Positions 35,631 through 45,119 of a DNA stretch of 64,000 nt are shown piece by piece (position 1 is the stretch's first letter; the number at the start of each line of letters is the position of its first letter). The stretch spans positions 458,268 through 522,267 of the forward strand of contig NZ_LT860099.1 in the NCBI RefSeq assembly GCF_900184995.1, given 5' to 3'. This DNA comes from Konateibacter massiliensis (GTDB lineage Bacteria > Bacillota > Clostridia > Lachnospirales > Lachnospiraceae). Under the pieces are notes generated by a model. The model worked only from the letters and a program-made list of their open reading frames with translations. It searched no databases and was not told the origin of the DNA. A program made the position numbers and the translations under genes.

Positions 35631-35989
35631 TAATAGGAATCGGAACAGATATAATAGAAGTGCAACGCATAAAGAAAGCCTGTGAAAAAGAGGCTTTCTT
35701 TATGCGTTGTTTTACAGAGAGGGAAAGAGAGTTAATCGGAGACAATGGCGTGCGTGCCGCCGGTAATTTTGCGGTAAAGGAAGCAGTAGCAAAGGTGTTT
35801 GGTACAGGCTTTCGCGGCTTTAAGCTGACAGATATTGAGGTTTTGCGCGACGAGCTTGGAAAACCTTATGTAAACCTTTACGGCAATGCGTCAAAGCTTG
35901 CAAAAAAGCAGGGGATTAACAAACTTCATATCAGTATTTCCAACACAAAGGATTATGCAATTGCATATGTCATTGGGGAAGCGCTATAA
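35627..35989 (+). CDS. acpS: Holo-[acyl-carrier-protein] synthase
   Basis: Transfers 4'-phosphopantetheine from CoA to acyl carrier protein. The 120 residues start IIGIGTDIIEVQRI with the metal-binding aspartate and contain RAAGNFAVKEAVAKVFGTGF with the conserved FxxKEAxxK motif, and HISISNTKDYAIAYVI at the end. ATG overlaps the previous gene. The common order acpS-nnr-alr follows. Confidence 0.94.
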   Translation: MIIGIGTDIIEVQRIKKACEKEAFFMRCFTERERELIGDNGVRAAGNFAVKEAVAKVFGTGFRGFKLTDIEVLRDELGKPYVNLYGNASKLAKKQGINKLHISISNTKDYAIAYVIGEAL

Positions 35990-36034
35990 CTGCAAAGGCT
36001 GAACAATGCCGGAGAATCAGAAGGAGGTATTTGA

Positions 36035-37513
36035 ATGGAATATTTACTCACCAGTAATGAAATGAAAAAACTTGATTCTGATACGATAGAGAAAATCGGA
36101 ATTCCCTCGGCTGTTTTGATGGAAAAAGCGGCTCTCGGGGTAATTGCTGAGATGAAAAAGAATTGTGGTGATTTTGAGAGTGTGCTTGTCGTCTGCGGAA
36201 GCGGAAATAACGGCGGTGATGGGATTGCTATAGGAAGAATTCTTGCGTTGCAGGGAAAAACGGTTCGAATTGTCTTTGTAGGAGAGGAAGAAAAGGCAAG
36301 TGTTGAGACAAAAAGGCAGCTTCAAATTGCAAGAAAATATAATTTTAAAATATATAACACCTTTGGAAATTCTGAATATAATGTGATAATAGACGCTGTA
36401 TTTGGAATTGGGCTGACAAGAGAAATAACAGGTGTCTACCGAGACGCCATTGAAAATATAAACAAGGCAGACGGATATAAGGTTGCGGTTGATATTCCGT
36501 CAGGTATATCAGCCGATACAGGTAAGGCTATGGGCTGTGCTGTGAAAGCGGATTTGACTGTTGCCATCGCCTTTAAAAAGATAGGGCATGTTCTCTATCC
36601 AGGTGCAGGATATTGCGGCGAAACAGCAGTGTGTGACATCGGTATCTATCCGCCTCTAAACTCTGACTTTGCTTTTTCCTATGATAAGACAGATTCATGC
36701 AGGCTGCCGGCAAGAACGCCGTATTCCAACAAGGGAACCTATGGAAAGGCACTGATTATCGCCGGAGGCATCAATATGGCGGGGGCGGCATATTTGGCGG
36801 CAATTTCAGCTTATAAAACGGGATGCGGGCTGGTTAGACTTCTGATACCCGAGGAAAACAGGGAAATATTGCAGACGCTTATTCCGGAGGCAATTTTGAC
36901 TACCTATGATTCGAAAAATCTGGATTTGGTAGAGATTGAAAAGGCAGTGTCATGGGCAAACGTCATTGATATCGGGCCCGGGCTCGGAACAGGTGAGCCA
37001 TCAAGGAAGCTGATGGAAACAGTGCTAAAAAGAAAGAAATGTCCTCTTATCATAGATGCTGACGGAATCAATCTTTTGGCTTTAGATAGTAAATTATGGG
37101 AAGAAAATTTAAAGGATATTGTGATAACACCGCATTTAAAAGAGATGTCGGTCATCTGTAAAAGCGAAATAGAAGAGATAAAAGAGGATTTAATCGGTAC
37201 TGCAGTTTCCTTTGCCAAGAAGCATAAATTGGTATGTGTTTTAAAAGATGCAAGAACAGTGGTTGCAGATTATGAGAAAAAGGTATATATTAATCAAAAC
37301 GGTAACAATGGCATGGCAAAGGCAGGCTCCGGCGATATTTTATCAGGAATCATCGCAGGGCTTTTGGCACAGGGGATGGCACCTTTTGACGGAGCGACTC
37401 TCGGTGTTTATATTCATGCAGCGGCAGGGGATGAAGCGGCAAAAAGGCTGGGAACATACAGTATGCTTGCAAGGGATATTGCAGAGATGATAAGCAATGT
37501 TACGTCGGAATAA
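36035..37513 (+). CDS. nnr: Bifunctional NAD(P)H-hydrate epimerase / ADP-dependent dehydratase
   Basis: Repairs hydrated NAD(P)H. Residues 1-210 form the YjeF-N epimerase domain (VVCGSGNNGGDGIAIGRIL, DAVFGIGLTREITG, AVDIPSGISADTG). Residues 225-492 form the ribokinase-like dehydratase (YGKALIIAGGINMAGAAYLAA, IDIGPGLGT, ITPHLKEMSVI, NGMAKAGSGDILSGIIAGLLAQG). AGGAGG precedes ATG 36035. Confidence 0.94.
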   Translation: MEYLLTSNEMKKLDSDTIEKIGIPSAVLMEKAALGVIAEMKKNCGDFESVLVVCGSGNNGGDGIAIGRILALQGKTVRIVFVGEEEKASVETKRQLQIARKYNFKIYNTFGNSEYNVIIDAVFGIGLTREITGVYRDAIENINKADGYKVAVDIPSGISADTGKAMGCAVKADLTVAIAFKKIGHVLYPGAGYCGETAVCDIGIYPPLNSDFAFSYDKTDSCRLPARTPYSNKGTYGKALIIAGGINMAGAAYLAAISAYKTGCGLVRLLIPEENREILQTLIPEAILTTYDSKNLDLVEIEKAVSWANVIDIGPGLGTGEPSRKLMETVLKRKKCPLIIDADGINLLALDSKLWEENLKDIVITPHLKEMSVICKSEIEEIKEDLIGTAVSFAKKHKLVCVLKDARTVVADYEKKVYINQNGNNGMAKAGSGDILSGIIAGLLAQGMAPFDGATLGVYIHAAAGDEAAKRLGTYSMLARDIAEMISNVTSE

Positions 37514-37545
37514 AAGCGAAGCTTAACGCACGGACGGAGGGAAAC

Positions 37546-38715
37546 ATGGATCAGTATAAAAGAGTGTATGCGGCGATAAATTTAGATGCCGTGGCACACA
37601 ATATAAAACAAATGAAAGCGAATATTGCAGAAGAGACACAGATTATTGCAGTGATTAAGGCGGATGGCTACGGACACGGTGCCGTGCAGATTGCGCATTT
37701 GATAGAGGATTATGATTATATATGGGGCTTTGCCGTAGCAACGGCGGAAGAGGCACTTGTATTGAGAAATAACAAGATAAAAAAGCCTGTTCTGATACTG
37801 GGGTTTGTATTCTGTGAGCATTACCCAAAATTGATTGAGCAGGATGTTGAGTTTACTGTATTTACGCTTGAGATGGCAAAGGAGCTTTCTAAGGCTGCAC
37901 AAAAGCTGAATAAAAACGCAAAAATTCATATTAAGCTGGATACCGGTATGCGCCGGATTGGCTTTCAGTGCGAAGAAGAAAGTTTGTCAATTATAAAGGA
38001 AATCAGCCAGCTTCCGAATATAGAAATAAGAGCGGCTTTCACTCATTTTGCCAAGGCAGATGAGCGAGATAAGACAGCGGCAAACATGCAGCTTTCCTTA
38101 TATAAAAGCTTTGTCGAAGAAATCGAGAAGGCGGGTGTTAAAATTCCGTTAAAGCACTGCTCAAACAGCGCCGGCATTGTCGACATAAAGGAGGCAAATA
38201 TGGACGCGGTGAGAGCGGGTATTATTATTTACGGCCTGTATCCTTCCGACGAGGTTATAAAGGAAAATGTGAAGCTGCAGCCGGTTATGGAGATAAAGAG
38301 CCATATCGTTCATATCAAGGAGATACCGGAAGGCAGCGGAGTAAGCTATGGTTGGATTTGCAAGACCGATAGGATTACAAAGGTGGCAACGATACCGGTC
38401 GGCTATGCAGATGGCTATCCGCGAAGTCTGTCCAACAAAGGATGGGTTTTAATCAAGGGACAGAGAGCACCAGTGCTTGGAAGAGTCTGTATGGATCAGT
38501 TTATGGTGGATGTGACGGATATCGAAGATGTGCAGCCGGGGGATGAGGCTGTCTTAATTGGAAGAAGCGGGGACGATTTTATTGCCGTGGAGGACATGAG
38601 CAGTCTGTCGGGGCGTTTTAACTATGAATTTGTATGTGATATAGGAAAGAGAGTGCCGAGAGTATTTTGGAAGGATAACAAAATAGTGGCGACGAAGGAT
38701 TATTTTCACGAATAA
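37546..38715 (+). CDS. alr: Alanine racemase
   Basis: PLP-dependent interconversion of L- and D-alanine for peptidoglycan. The 389 residues carry the PLP lysine in AVIKADGYGHGAVQIA, LDTGMRRIGF, HCSNSAGIVD, the catalytic tyrosine in SGVSYGW and ATIPVGYADGYPRSL, VCMDQFMVDVT. A single-domain fold III enzyme of usual length. In Bacillus-type loci alr is followed by the antitoxin and toxin genes of the MazEF system; only the toxin is here. Confidence 0.95.
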   Translation: MDQYKRVYAAINLDAVAHNIKQMKANIAEETQIIAVIKADGYGHGAVQIAHLIEDYDYIWGFAVATAEEALVLRNNKIKKPVLILGFVFCEHYPKLIEQDVEFTVFTLEMAKELSKAAQKLNKNAKIHIKLDTGMRRIGFQCEEESLSIIKEISQLPNIEIRAAFTHFAKADERDKTAANMQLSLYKSFVEEIEKAGVKIPLKHCSNSAGIVDIKEANMDAVRAGIIIYGLYPSDEVIKENVKLQPVMEIKSHIVHIKEIPEGSGVSYGWICKTDRITKVATIPVGYADGYPRSLSNKGWVLIKGQRAPVLGRVCMDQFMVDVTDIEDVQPGDEAVLIGRSGDDFIAVEDMSSLSGRFNYEFVCDIGKRVPRVFWKDNKIVATKDYFHE

Positions 38716-38814
38716 GGTCGACAAAAAATAATTACGTTTTGGAATACGTCTGATGAAACAGTCAATAATAAAAGTAGCGGTACATAAACTACAATCATCG
38801 GAGTGTGAAGAAAA

Positions 38815-39162
38815 GTGATTATTAAAAGAGGAGATATTTTTTATGCGGATTTAAGACCCGTAATAGGCTCGGAGCAGGGCGGAATAAGACCTGTTTTGAT
38901 TATTCAGAATGATGTGGGCAACAAGCACAGTCCAACTGTAATCTGTGCAGCGATAACTTCTAAAATGAATAAAGCAAAGCTGCCGACTCATGTTGAAATA
39001 GATTCCAAGAGATATGCTATTGTAAAGGATTCCGTTATCCTGCTGGAACAGCTTCGGACAATAGACAAAAAAAGGCTGAAAGATAAGGTTTGTCATCTGG
39101 ACAGCGAGATACTTGAAAAAGTAGATAAAGCATTACTGGTAAGTCTTGAACTGAGTACATAA
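38815..39162 (+). CDS. mazF: MazF/PemK-family endoribonuclease toxin
   Basis: Sequence-specific mRNA interferase of 115 residues: [31 protein letters not shown] with the catalytic arginine region, [12 protein letters not shown], the conserved threonine and [13 protein letters not shown] at the dimer side. GTG 38815 follows GGAG. The 99-base gap after alr is too short for the usual MazE-type antitoxin gene and I find none downstream before yebC either, so the toxin appears solitary. Confidence 0.9.
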   Translation: MIIKRGDIFYADLRPVIGSEQGGIRPVLIIQNDVGNKHSPTVICAAITSKMNKAKLPTHVEIDSKRYAIVKDSVILLEQLRTIDKKRLKDKVCHLDSEILEKVDKALLVSLELST

Positions 39163-39206
39163 GGAAGTTAGTGAGATACGGATTACCATAGTTTGTAATA
39201 TTCTTC

Positions 39207-39235
39207 TTGAAATCATGTTAATTCAGTGTTAAAAT
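39207..39235 (+). promoter_or_regulatory. Predicted promoter of the YebC-family gene
   Basis: TTGAAA (39207-39212), 17 bases, TAAAAT (39230-39235), 86 bases before the start codon. Confidence 0.5.
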
Positions 39236-39320
39236 AAAGCAGAGTGTCAACCTTTGTTGGCATTTCTGTGCTTAAAAAGAATTACAATTATGAATTATAC
39301 ATTGAAAAGGAGTTATGTTC

Positions 39321-40049
39321 ATGTCAGGACATTCAAAGTTTGCGAATATTAAACATAAAAAAGAGAAGAATGATGCGGCAAAGGGAAAAATATTTACCAT
39401 TATAGGAAGAGAGATTGCGGTAGCCGTTAAAGAGGGCGGAGCGGATATCAATAATAACAGCAGACTTCGCGACATTGTGGCAAAGGCAAAAGCCAATAAC
39501 ATGCCAAATGACACGATTGACAGAGGAATTAAGAAGGCGGCAGGCGATATCAATTCCGTTAATTATGAGGTTGTAACCTATGAAGGCTACGGTCCAAACG
39601 GAACTGCTGTTATCGTAGATGCGCTGACGGACAATAAAAACAGAACTGCAGCAAACGTGAGAAGTGCTTTTACAAAAGGAAAAGGAAGCATCGGAACACA
39701 GGGCTGCGTATCCTTTATGTTTGATAAAAAGGGTCAAATTATTATCGACAAAGAGGAATGCAGCATGGATGCAGATGAGCTGATGATGATTGCTCTGGAT
39801 GCGGGAGCGGAAGATTTCAACGAAGAGGACGACAGCTATGAGATTACAACTGTACCGGAGGATTTTTCACAGGTAAGACAGGCCTTGGAGGAAGCAGGAA
39901 TTCCGATGGTGGAAGCTGATGTGACGATGATTCCGCAGACTTGGGTAGAGCTTACGGATGAGGCGGCTGTTGCAAATCTTCAGAAAACCTTGGATTTATT
40001 AGACGCCGATGATGACGTTCAAGCAGTGTATCATAACTGGGACGAATAG
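39321..40049 (+). CDS. YebC/TACO1-family protein
   Basis: Conserved protein known first as a putative transcriptional regulator and more recently linked to ribosome stalling relief in some bacteria. ATG 39321 is placed eight bases after AAGGAG, better than ATG 39315. The 242 residues start [25 protein letters not shown] and contain [58 protein letters not shown] and [12 protein letters not shown]. Single gene with its own promoter. Confidence 0.93.
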   Translation: MSGHSKFANIKHKKEKNDAAKGKIFTIIGREIAVAVKEGGADINNNSRLRDIVAKAKANNMPNDTIDRGIKKAAGDINSVNYEVVTYEGYGPNGTAVIVDALTDNKNRTAANVRSAFTKGKGSIGTQGCVSFMFDKKGQIIIDKEECSMDADELMMIALDAGAEDFNEEDDSYEITTVPEDFSQVRQALEEAGIPMVEADVTMIPQTWVELTDEAAVANLQKTLDLLDADDDVQAVYHNWDE

Positions 40050-40067
40050 GAAGCAGTGGAGGGAAAC

Positions 40068-41003
40068 ATGGACTTTAAAGAAGGGAAATGCCCAAAATGT
40101 AATGGTGTACTTCAGGTTCCCCAGGATAGGGATAGTATTATTTGTATGTACTGCGGGGAGACACTTCAGGTTTCAGATATATTAGGCGGTGAGGATAAGG
40201 ACGTAGTTTCCAAGCCTCATGCAAAGCCAGAAGATTATGAGAAGTACTTAGAACGAGCAATAAATGATTTTCCGAAGTTTTTAACCAGTATGGAGAACCC
40301 GTTATTTGCTTTCAAAAAAGAACATTATGAACCATACTTCAGAAGCTTGTGCGAGGAAAATGAGGACATGCTCAATGAGGTATGGCAGACGATATATTAT
40401 GCCTCCGATGAGGGGGAGACGCTGCAAAAGATTGCATCAGAATTTGTTAATCAGGCTGCTTCGAACATCAATGCGGTTGCGAAAAAGGGTGCAAGAGAGC
40501 AAAAGCTGATGGACTACAATCTGAGTCTTGCCGTTTATATTATTCCGGTTATATTGGAATATAAAGATCGTTCATTGGAAGAACTGGCAGATAAAATATT
40601 GGAGGAATGGAAAAATAAATTTCCAAAAACCAATGTTGGAAAATCAGATTTTAACAGTATTAACAGTGGCTTTCGAAAGAAGCTTTGCTATATCACAACT
40701 GCTGTCTGTGAGACGCTTGGCAAAGAGGATGACTGCTATGAGCTTGTTCTGCTCAGACAGTACCGTGACCATTTCCTTTTGAAACAGGAGGATGGGGAAG
40801 AAGTAATCAGCGAATATTATAATATTGCGCCGACAATCGTAAAACGCATTAATAAAATGTCCAATTCCGGCGAAATTTATAAATCAGTCTGGGAAAATTA
40901 TTTGAATCCTTGCATCAAACTGATTGAAGAGGATAAAAATCTCGAATGTAAAGAAGTTTATTATAAAATGGTAAGGGATTTACAGAAGGAGTATTGCCAT
41001 TAA
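40068..41003 (+). CDS. Zinc-ribbon protein with CFI-box-like C-terminal region
   Basis: 311 residues, function unknown. ATG 40068 follows GGAGGG. The N-terminus is a zinc ribbon (CPKCNGVLQVPQDRDSIICMYCGETL). The middle is helical. From about residue 210, CYITTAVCETLGKEDDCYELVLLRQYRDHFLL and EYYNIAPTIVKRI match the cysteine-containing CFI-box-like segment found at the C-terminus of many clostridial proteins of unknown role. No membrane segment. Confidence 0.75.
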   Translation: MDFKEGKCPKCNGVLQVPQDRDSIICMYCGETLQVSDILGGEDKDVVSKPHAKPEDYEKYLERAINDFPKFLTSMENPLFAFKKEHYEPYFRSLCEENEDMLNEVWQTIYYASDEGETLQKIASEFVNQAASNINAVAKKGAREQKLMDYNLSLAVYIIPVILEYKDRSLEELADKILEEWKNKFPKTNVGKSDFNSINSGFRKKLCYITTAVCETLGKEDDCYELVLLRQYRDHFLLKQEDGEEVISEYYNIAPTIVKRINKMSNSGEIYKSVWENYLNPCIKLIEEDKNLECKEVYYKMVRDLQKEYCH

Positions 41004-41008
41004 TGAAA

Positions 41009-41040
41009 GGGACCGTAGGCTTTGCCTTCGGTCGCTTTTT
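41009..41040 (+). terminator. Intrinsic terminator
   Basis: GACCGTAGGC-TTT-GCCTTCGGTC stem followed by CTTTTT, six bases after the preceding stop. A second hairpin (CATAGGAAAGTT/AACTTCCCTATG) follows at 41046-41075. Confidence 0.85.
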
Positions 41041-41110
41041 CATAGCATAGGAAAGTTTTTCGAACTTCCCTATGTGATTAAAAAAGAAAACGGTTGGAAG
41101 GAATTACTGC

Positions 41111-42331
41111 ATGATTAATTGTTTTACCCTATCAAATCAAATCAGAGTGGTATGTGAGCCGATACCATATTTAAAATCGGTGTCATTAGGAATATGGATA
41201 AAGGCAGGCTCCGCATACGAGACACCGAAGCTAAACGGAATTTCCCATGTGATTGAACATATGATGTTTAAGGGGACGACGACAAAGAGCGCGAAGGATA
41301 TCGCAGACATCACGACAAGTCTTGGAGGAAATATCAATGCTTTTACAAGCAAGGAATACACCTCCTATTACATAAGGACACTGGACAAGCATCTGGAAGC
41401 CGGAATTGAGCTTTTAAGCGACATGCTCCTTCATTCCACTATCACGAAAGAGGATATTGAAAAGGAAAAGAGCGTTATTTTGGATGAGATTGATATGTAT
41501 GAGGATTCGCCGGAGGATATGGTGCATGAGGTATTACAGCAATATGTCTGGAAGGACAATCCGCATGGCTATATTATCTCAGGTGACAAAGATACGGTAA
41601 AAAGCTTTACAAGAGAGCAGATTATCTCATTTAAGGAGAATTATTATACAGGTGAAAACATTGTGATATCCGTTGCAGGAAGCTTTGAACAAAGCTGGCT
41701 GGCGGATAAGCTTGAGAGATTCTTTGGTAAAATTCCGGCAAAAGGAAACACGAGTCCTCTTATTACGCCTGATTTTGTGAGGTGCGATTATAAGAAGAAT
41801 AAGGATACGGAACAGGCACACTTAAATGTGGCATATAATGCAATAACCTCACTGTCCGAGGAGAGGTATCCGTTTTACATTGTCAATTCCGTTCTTGGAG
41901 GAAGTGTCAATTCCAGATTGTTTCAGAAAATTCGTGAGGAGGAAGGGATGGTCTACTCCATTTATTCCTATGAAAGCTCTTACGATAAATGCGGCTTATT
42001 CCAGATTTATGCGGCGATGAATCCGGGGCTGATAACGGACGTTTTGGATAGAGTTTATGAGACAATAGACGAGTTTGTGAAAAATAAATTTTCCGTGGAA
42101 GAGCTTAATAATGCAAGGGAAGAATTAAAAACCGAACTGATTATCAATGTGGAAAGTACCCAGTGCAGAATGGAGAATAATGCAAAGTCAATTCTTCAAT
42201 TTAATCGTATCATCACGTTGGACGAGACGCTTTGGGAGCTTGACAAGGTGAGTCTTGAGGACACTTCCTATATTATAGATAAATATTTAAAGAATATACA
42301 ACCGGCAACAGCGATGATAGGGAAATTGTAA
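41111..42331 (+). CDS. M16-family zinc peptidase
   Basis: Processing-peptidase-like metalloprotease of 406 residues, cytosolic (no signal peptide). The inverted zinc motif is in ISHVIEHMMFKGT, with the third ligand glutamate in the following DEIDMYEDSPEDMVHE region. SVLGGSVNSRLFQKIREEEGMVYSIYSY is the substrate-binding arginine/tyrosine segment of the C-terminal domain, so both halves are present. Substrate unknown; Bacillus homologue is YmxG/MlpA. Confidence 0.9.
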   Translation: MINCFTLSNQIRVVCEPIPYLKSVSLGIWIKAGSAYETPKLNGISHVIEHMMFKGTTTKSAKDIADITTSLGGNINAFTSKEYTSYYIRTLDKHLEAGIELLSDMLLHSTITKEDIEKEKSVILDEIDMYEDSPEDMVHEVLQQYVWKDNPHGYIISGDKDTVKSFTREQIISFKENYYTGENIVISVAGSFEQSWLADKLERFFGKIPAKGNTSPLITPDFVRCDYKKNKDTEQAHLNVAYNAITSLSEERYPFYIVNSVLGGSVNSRLFQKIREEEGMVYSIYSYESSYDKCGLFQIYAAMNPGLITDVLDRVYETIDEFVKNKFSVEELNNAREELKTELIINVESTQCRMENNAKSILQFNRIITLDETLWELDKVSLEDTSYIIDKYLKNIQPATAMIGKL

Positions 42332-42339
42332 AGTTAATT

Positions 42340-42362
42340 GTTACTGCGGCGTTCGCAGTAAC
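42340..42362 (+). terminator. Hairpin before the metY-like gene
   Basis: Perfect 9-bp stem GTTACTGCG/CGCAGTAAC with a 5-base loop, nine bases after the peptidase stop. The tail (TTTCATTT) is a weak T tract, so termination is probable but not certain. Confidence 0.5.
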
Positions 42363-42391
42363 GTTTCATTTCCAAAAGGAGGACATTTTTA

Positions 42392-43678
42392 ATGAAAGAG
42401 AACTACAGACGTGAGACAAAATGCATTCAGTCCGGCTGGACACCAAAAAATGGAGAACCAAGGGTGCTTCCGATTTATCAGTCAACCACCTTCAAATATG
42501 AATCCAGCGAGCAGATGGGAAGGCTGTTTGATTTGGAGGAAAGCGGTTATTTTTATACCCGCCTGCAAAATCCGACCAATGATGCGGTAGCAAGCAAAAT
42601 ATGTGAATTAGAGGGCGGTTATGCGGCTATGCTCACCTCCTCCGGGCAGTCCGCAACCTTTTATGCTGTATTTAATATTTGTGAAGCGGGAGACCATGTG
42701 ATCTGCTCCTCCACCATATATGGCGGAACCTTCAACCTCCTTGGTACAACACTGAAAAAATGCGGTATCGAATGTACCTTTGTAGATCCGGATTCCTCTC
42801 TGGAAGAGCTTAACAAGGCATTTAAAGAAAATACTAAGGCAGTTTTTGCAGAGTCAGTTTCCAACCCGACACTGGTTGTGCTGGATATTGAAAAATTTGC
42901 GACGGCAGCGCACAGCCACGGAGTGCCGCTCATCATTGATAATACGTTTGCGACTCCGATTAATTGCAGACCTTTCGAGTGGGGAGCAGATATTGTGACA
43001 CATTCCACAAGCAAATATATGGACGGACATGCAGTCAGCGTAGGCGGCTGTATCGTTGACAGCGGCAATTTTGACTGGCTCGCCCATGCGGATAAATTTC
43101 CGGGTCTGACAACACCGGATGAATCTTATCACGGGATTGTCTATGCAGAAAAATTCGGAAAGGGCGCCTATATCACAAAGGCAACCTCCCAGCTTATGCG
43201 TGACTTAGGAGCGATTGCTTCTCCGCAAAATGCATTTTTATTAAATTTGGGGCTGGAAACCTTGCATCTGAGAGTTCCAAGACATTGTGAGAACGCTCAA
43301 AGAGTGGCAGAGTATCTGAAACAGCATGAAGCGGTTGCATGGGTAAATTATGCAGGACTTCCGGATAATAAATATTACGAAATGGCACAAAAATATATGC
43401 CAAATGGTATTTGCGGTGTTATTTCCTTTGGCTTAAAAGGCGGAAGAGAGGCTTCCGGTAAAATGATGGATTCTTTGGAGCTGGTGGCGATTGTAACTCA
43501 TGTTGCCGATGCCAGAACCTCTGTTTTACATCCGGCAAGCCACACACACCGTCAGATGACGGATGAGCAGCTTATGGAGTCTGGTGTTGCACCGGATTTA
43601 ATCCGTTTATCTGTAGGAATTGAAAACGTAGACGACATTATTGAAGACTTAGAACAGGCGATAGAGAAGATAAAATAA
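42392..43678 (+). CDS. metY: O-acetylhomoserine sulfhydrylase / Cys-Met metabolism PLP enzyme
   Basis: PLP enzyme of the gamma-elimination family, which makes homocysteine from O-acetylhomoserine and sulfide. The 428 residues match MetY length. Seen are ETKCIQSGWTPKNGEPRVLPIYQSTTF, YTRLQNPTNDAVASKICELEGG, TSSGQSATFYA, IIDNTFATP and the PLP lysine in THSTSKYMDGH, then LGLETLHLR. Methionine gamma-lyase is the main alternative within the family; length and the long insert near residue 225 favour MetY. AAGGAGG precedes the start. Confidence 0.85.
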   Translation: MKENYRRETKCIQSGWTPKNGEPRVLPIYQSTTFKYESSEQMGRLFDLEESGYFYTRLQNPTNDAVASKICELEGGYAAMLTSSGQSATFYAVFNICEAGDHVICSSTIYGGTFNLLGTTLKKCGIECTFVDPDSSLEELNKAFKENTKAVFAESVSNPTLVVLDIEKFATAAHSHGVPLIIDNTFATPINCRPFEWGADIVTHSTSKYMDGHAVSVGGCIVDSGNFDWLAHADKFPGLTTPDESYHGIVYAEKFGKGAYITKATSQLMRDLGAIASPQNAFLLNLGLETLHLRVPRHCENAQRVAEYLKQHEAVAWVNYAGLPDNKYYEMAQKYMPNGICGVISFGLKGGREASGKMMDSLELVAIVTHVADARTSVLHPASHTHRQMTDEQLMESGVAPDLIRLSVGIENVDDIIEDLEQAIEKIK

Positions 43679-43679
43679 T

Positions 43680-45020
43680 ATGGCAAAAAATATGAATGAA
43701 GGGAATCCTGCGAAGCTTATTTTATCCTTTGCAGGTCCCATGGTGTTAGGAAATATATTTCAACAGTTTTACAACCTGATAGATGCTATTGTGGTGGGAC
43801 GTTTTGTAGGTGCAAATGCCCTCGCTGCCGTAGGCTCTTCAGGATCTACTAACTTTTTACTCATTTCCCTTATGATGGGACTCACAAATGGTGCGTCCAT
43901 TATCATTGCCCAGTATTTTGGGCATGAGGATTTAAAGACCATGCGAAAAGCGATTGTGTCCCTGATACATATCATACTTATCGTAGGGGTTATCACCTCC
44001 ATTGTAGGTGTCGCAGCGTCAAGGTCAATTCTCACCTTTTTGCATACGCCGGAGGTCATTATTGAAGATGCCGTGTTATTTATGCGCATTTTCTTCGCCG
44101 GAGTGCTTGCGATGGCGATTTATAATATGTGCTCGGCGGTTTTAAGAAGCATAGGAGACTCTAAAACGCCTCTGTTTTCCCTTATATTTGCTTCCCTTGT
44201 AAACGTGGCTCTGGATTTACTTTTTGTTGTGGTATTCCACTGGGGTGTTGCAGGGGTGGCAGTTGCAACCTTGATTGCGCAGATTTGCTCAGCAGTTTTT
44301 TGTATTTTTATCATTGTAAAAAAACACCCGATTTTGCATATTCAAAAGGATGAGATACAATGGCATGGAGATTTGGTGAAGAAGATTGCCCAGTTAGGCG
44401 TACCTACCGCATTGCAAAGCTCTCTGATTGCCATCGGAAATATGAGTGTGCAAAGTCTTGTAAACTCCTGCGGAGAAATAACGATGGCGGCTTATACTGC
44501 CGCAAGTAAGATTGACAGTATTGCGATTCAGCCGATTGTATCGGTCGGAACGGCAATGTCCATATTCACAGGGCAAAACATTGGCGGCGGAAACATCGAC
44601 CGTATCAAGAAGGCACTCAAACAGGTTCTTGCAATTATGGTGACAGGCTGTATTGTTGTTGCAGGCTTCATTGTCATTTTCCGTGTGCAGCTTCTTAGCC
44701 TATTCCTTGATAAAGAGGAAGCTTATGAGGCAATTTTAATCGGTTCTGAGTATTTGCAAATTGTTTGTGTTGCATATATTATTGCAGGAATCATGCAAAC
44801 ATTTTTAAACGTAATCCGTGGTGCAGGAGATGTTAATGCGTCGATGGCGGCAGGCTTGGTTGAACTCTCCACAAGAGTAAGCCTTTCCTATCTATTAATC
44901 CACTATTTAGGCTCCACAGGTTTATGGCTTGCCATTCCGCTTTCATGGGGCTCGGCATGTACCGTTACCGTTATCCGCTATCTGTCAGGCAAGTGGAAGG
45001 CGAAAGCAGTTGTCAGATAA
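43680..45020 (+). CDS. MATE-family multidrug/cation antiporter
   Basis: Twelve-helix membrane exporter of 446 residues: GNPAKLILSFAGPMVLGNIFQQFYNLIDAIVVGRFVG at the start, ALAAVGSSGS, and the internal repeat around residue 235 (LVKKIAQLGVPTALQSSLIAIGNMSVQSLVNSCG). It begins one base after the metY stop with no clear ribosome site, so it depends on coupling with that gene. Confidence 0.92.
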   Translation: MAKNMNEGNPAKLILSFAGPMVLGNIFQQFYNLIDAIVVGRFVGANALAAVGSSGSTNFLLISLMMGLTNGASIIIAQYFGHEDLKTMRKAIVSLIHIILIVGVITSIVGVAASRSILTFLHTPEVIIEDAVLFMRIFFAGVLAMAIYNMCSAVLRSIGDSKTPLFSLIFASLVNVALDLLFVVVFHWGVAGVAVATLIAQICSAVFCIFIIVKKHPILHIQKDEIQWHGDLVKKIAQLGVPTALQSSLIAIGNMSVQSLVNSCGEITMAAYTAASKIDSIAIQPIVSVGTAMSIFTGQNIGGGNIDRIKKALKQVLAIMVTGCIVVAGFIVIFRVQLLSLFLDKEEAYEAILIGSEYLQIVCVAYIIAGIMQTFLNVIRGAGDVNASMAAGLVELSTRVSLSYLLIHYLGSTGLWLAIPLSWGSACTVTVIRYLSGKWKAKAVVR

Positions 45021-45051
45021 AAAGGAATTAAATTTTGTATAAAATAATGAG

Positions 45052-45114
45052 AATCCTCCATAATAAAGGTAATGAGGCAAAGGAAAATTTGCCTCTTAAC
45101 GGATATGGAGGATT
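45052..45114 (+). promoter_or_regulatory. 5' leader hairpin covering the Shine-Dalgarno of the tepA-like gene
   Basis: AATCCTCCATA (45052-45062) is the exact complement of TATGGAGGATT (45104-45114), which contains the GGAGG used by the gene at 45120. Inside lies a second hairpin, GAGGCAAA (45074-45081) with TTTGCCTC (45088-45095). A TATAAA at 45038-45043 would start RNA near the beginning of the stem. Confidence 0.7.
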
Positions 45115-45119
45115 TCTTT

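Noticed and set aside
38716..38814. Short antitoxin gene before mazF
   Set aside because: The 99-base gap contains no frame with a ribosome site long enough for a MazE-like protein.
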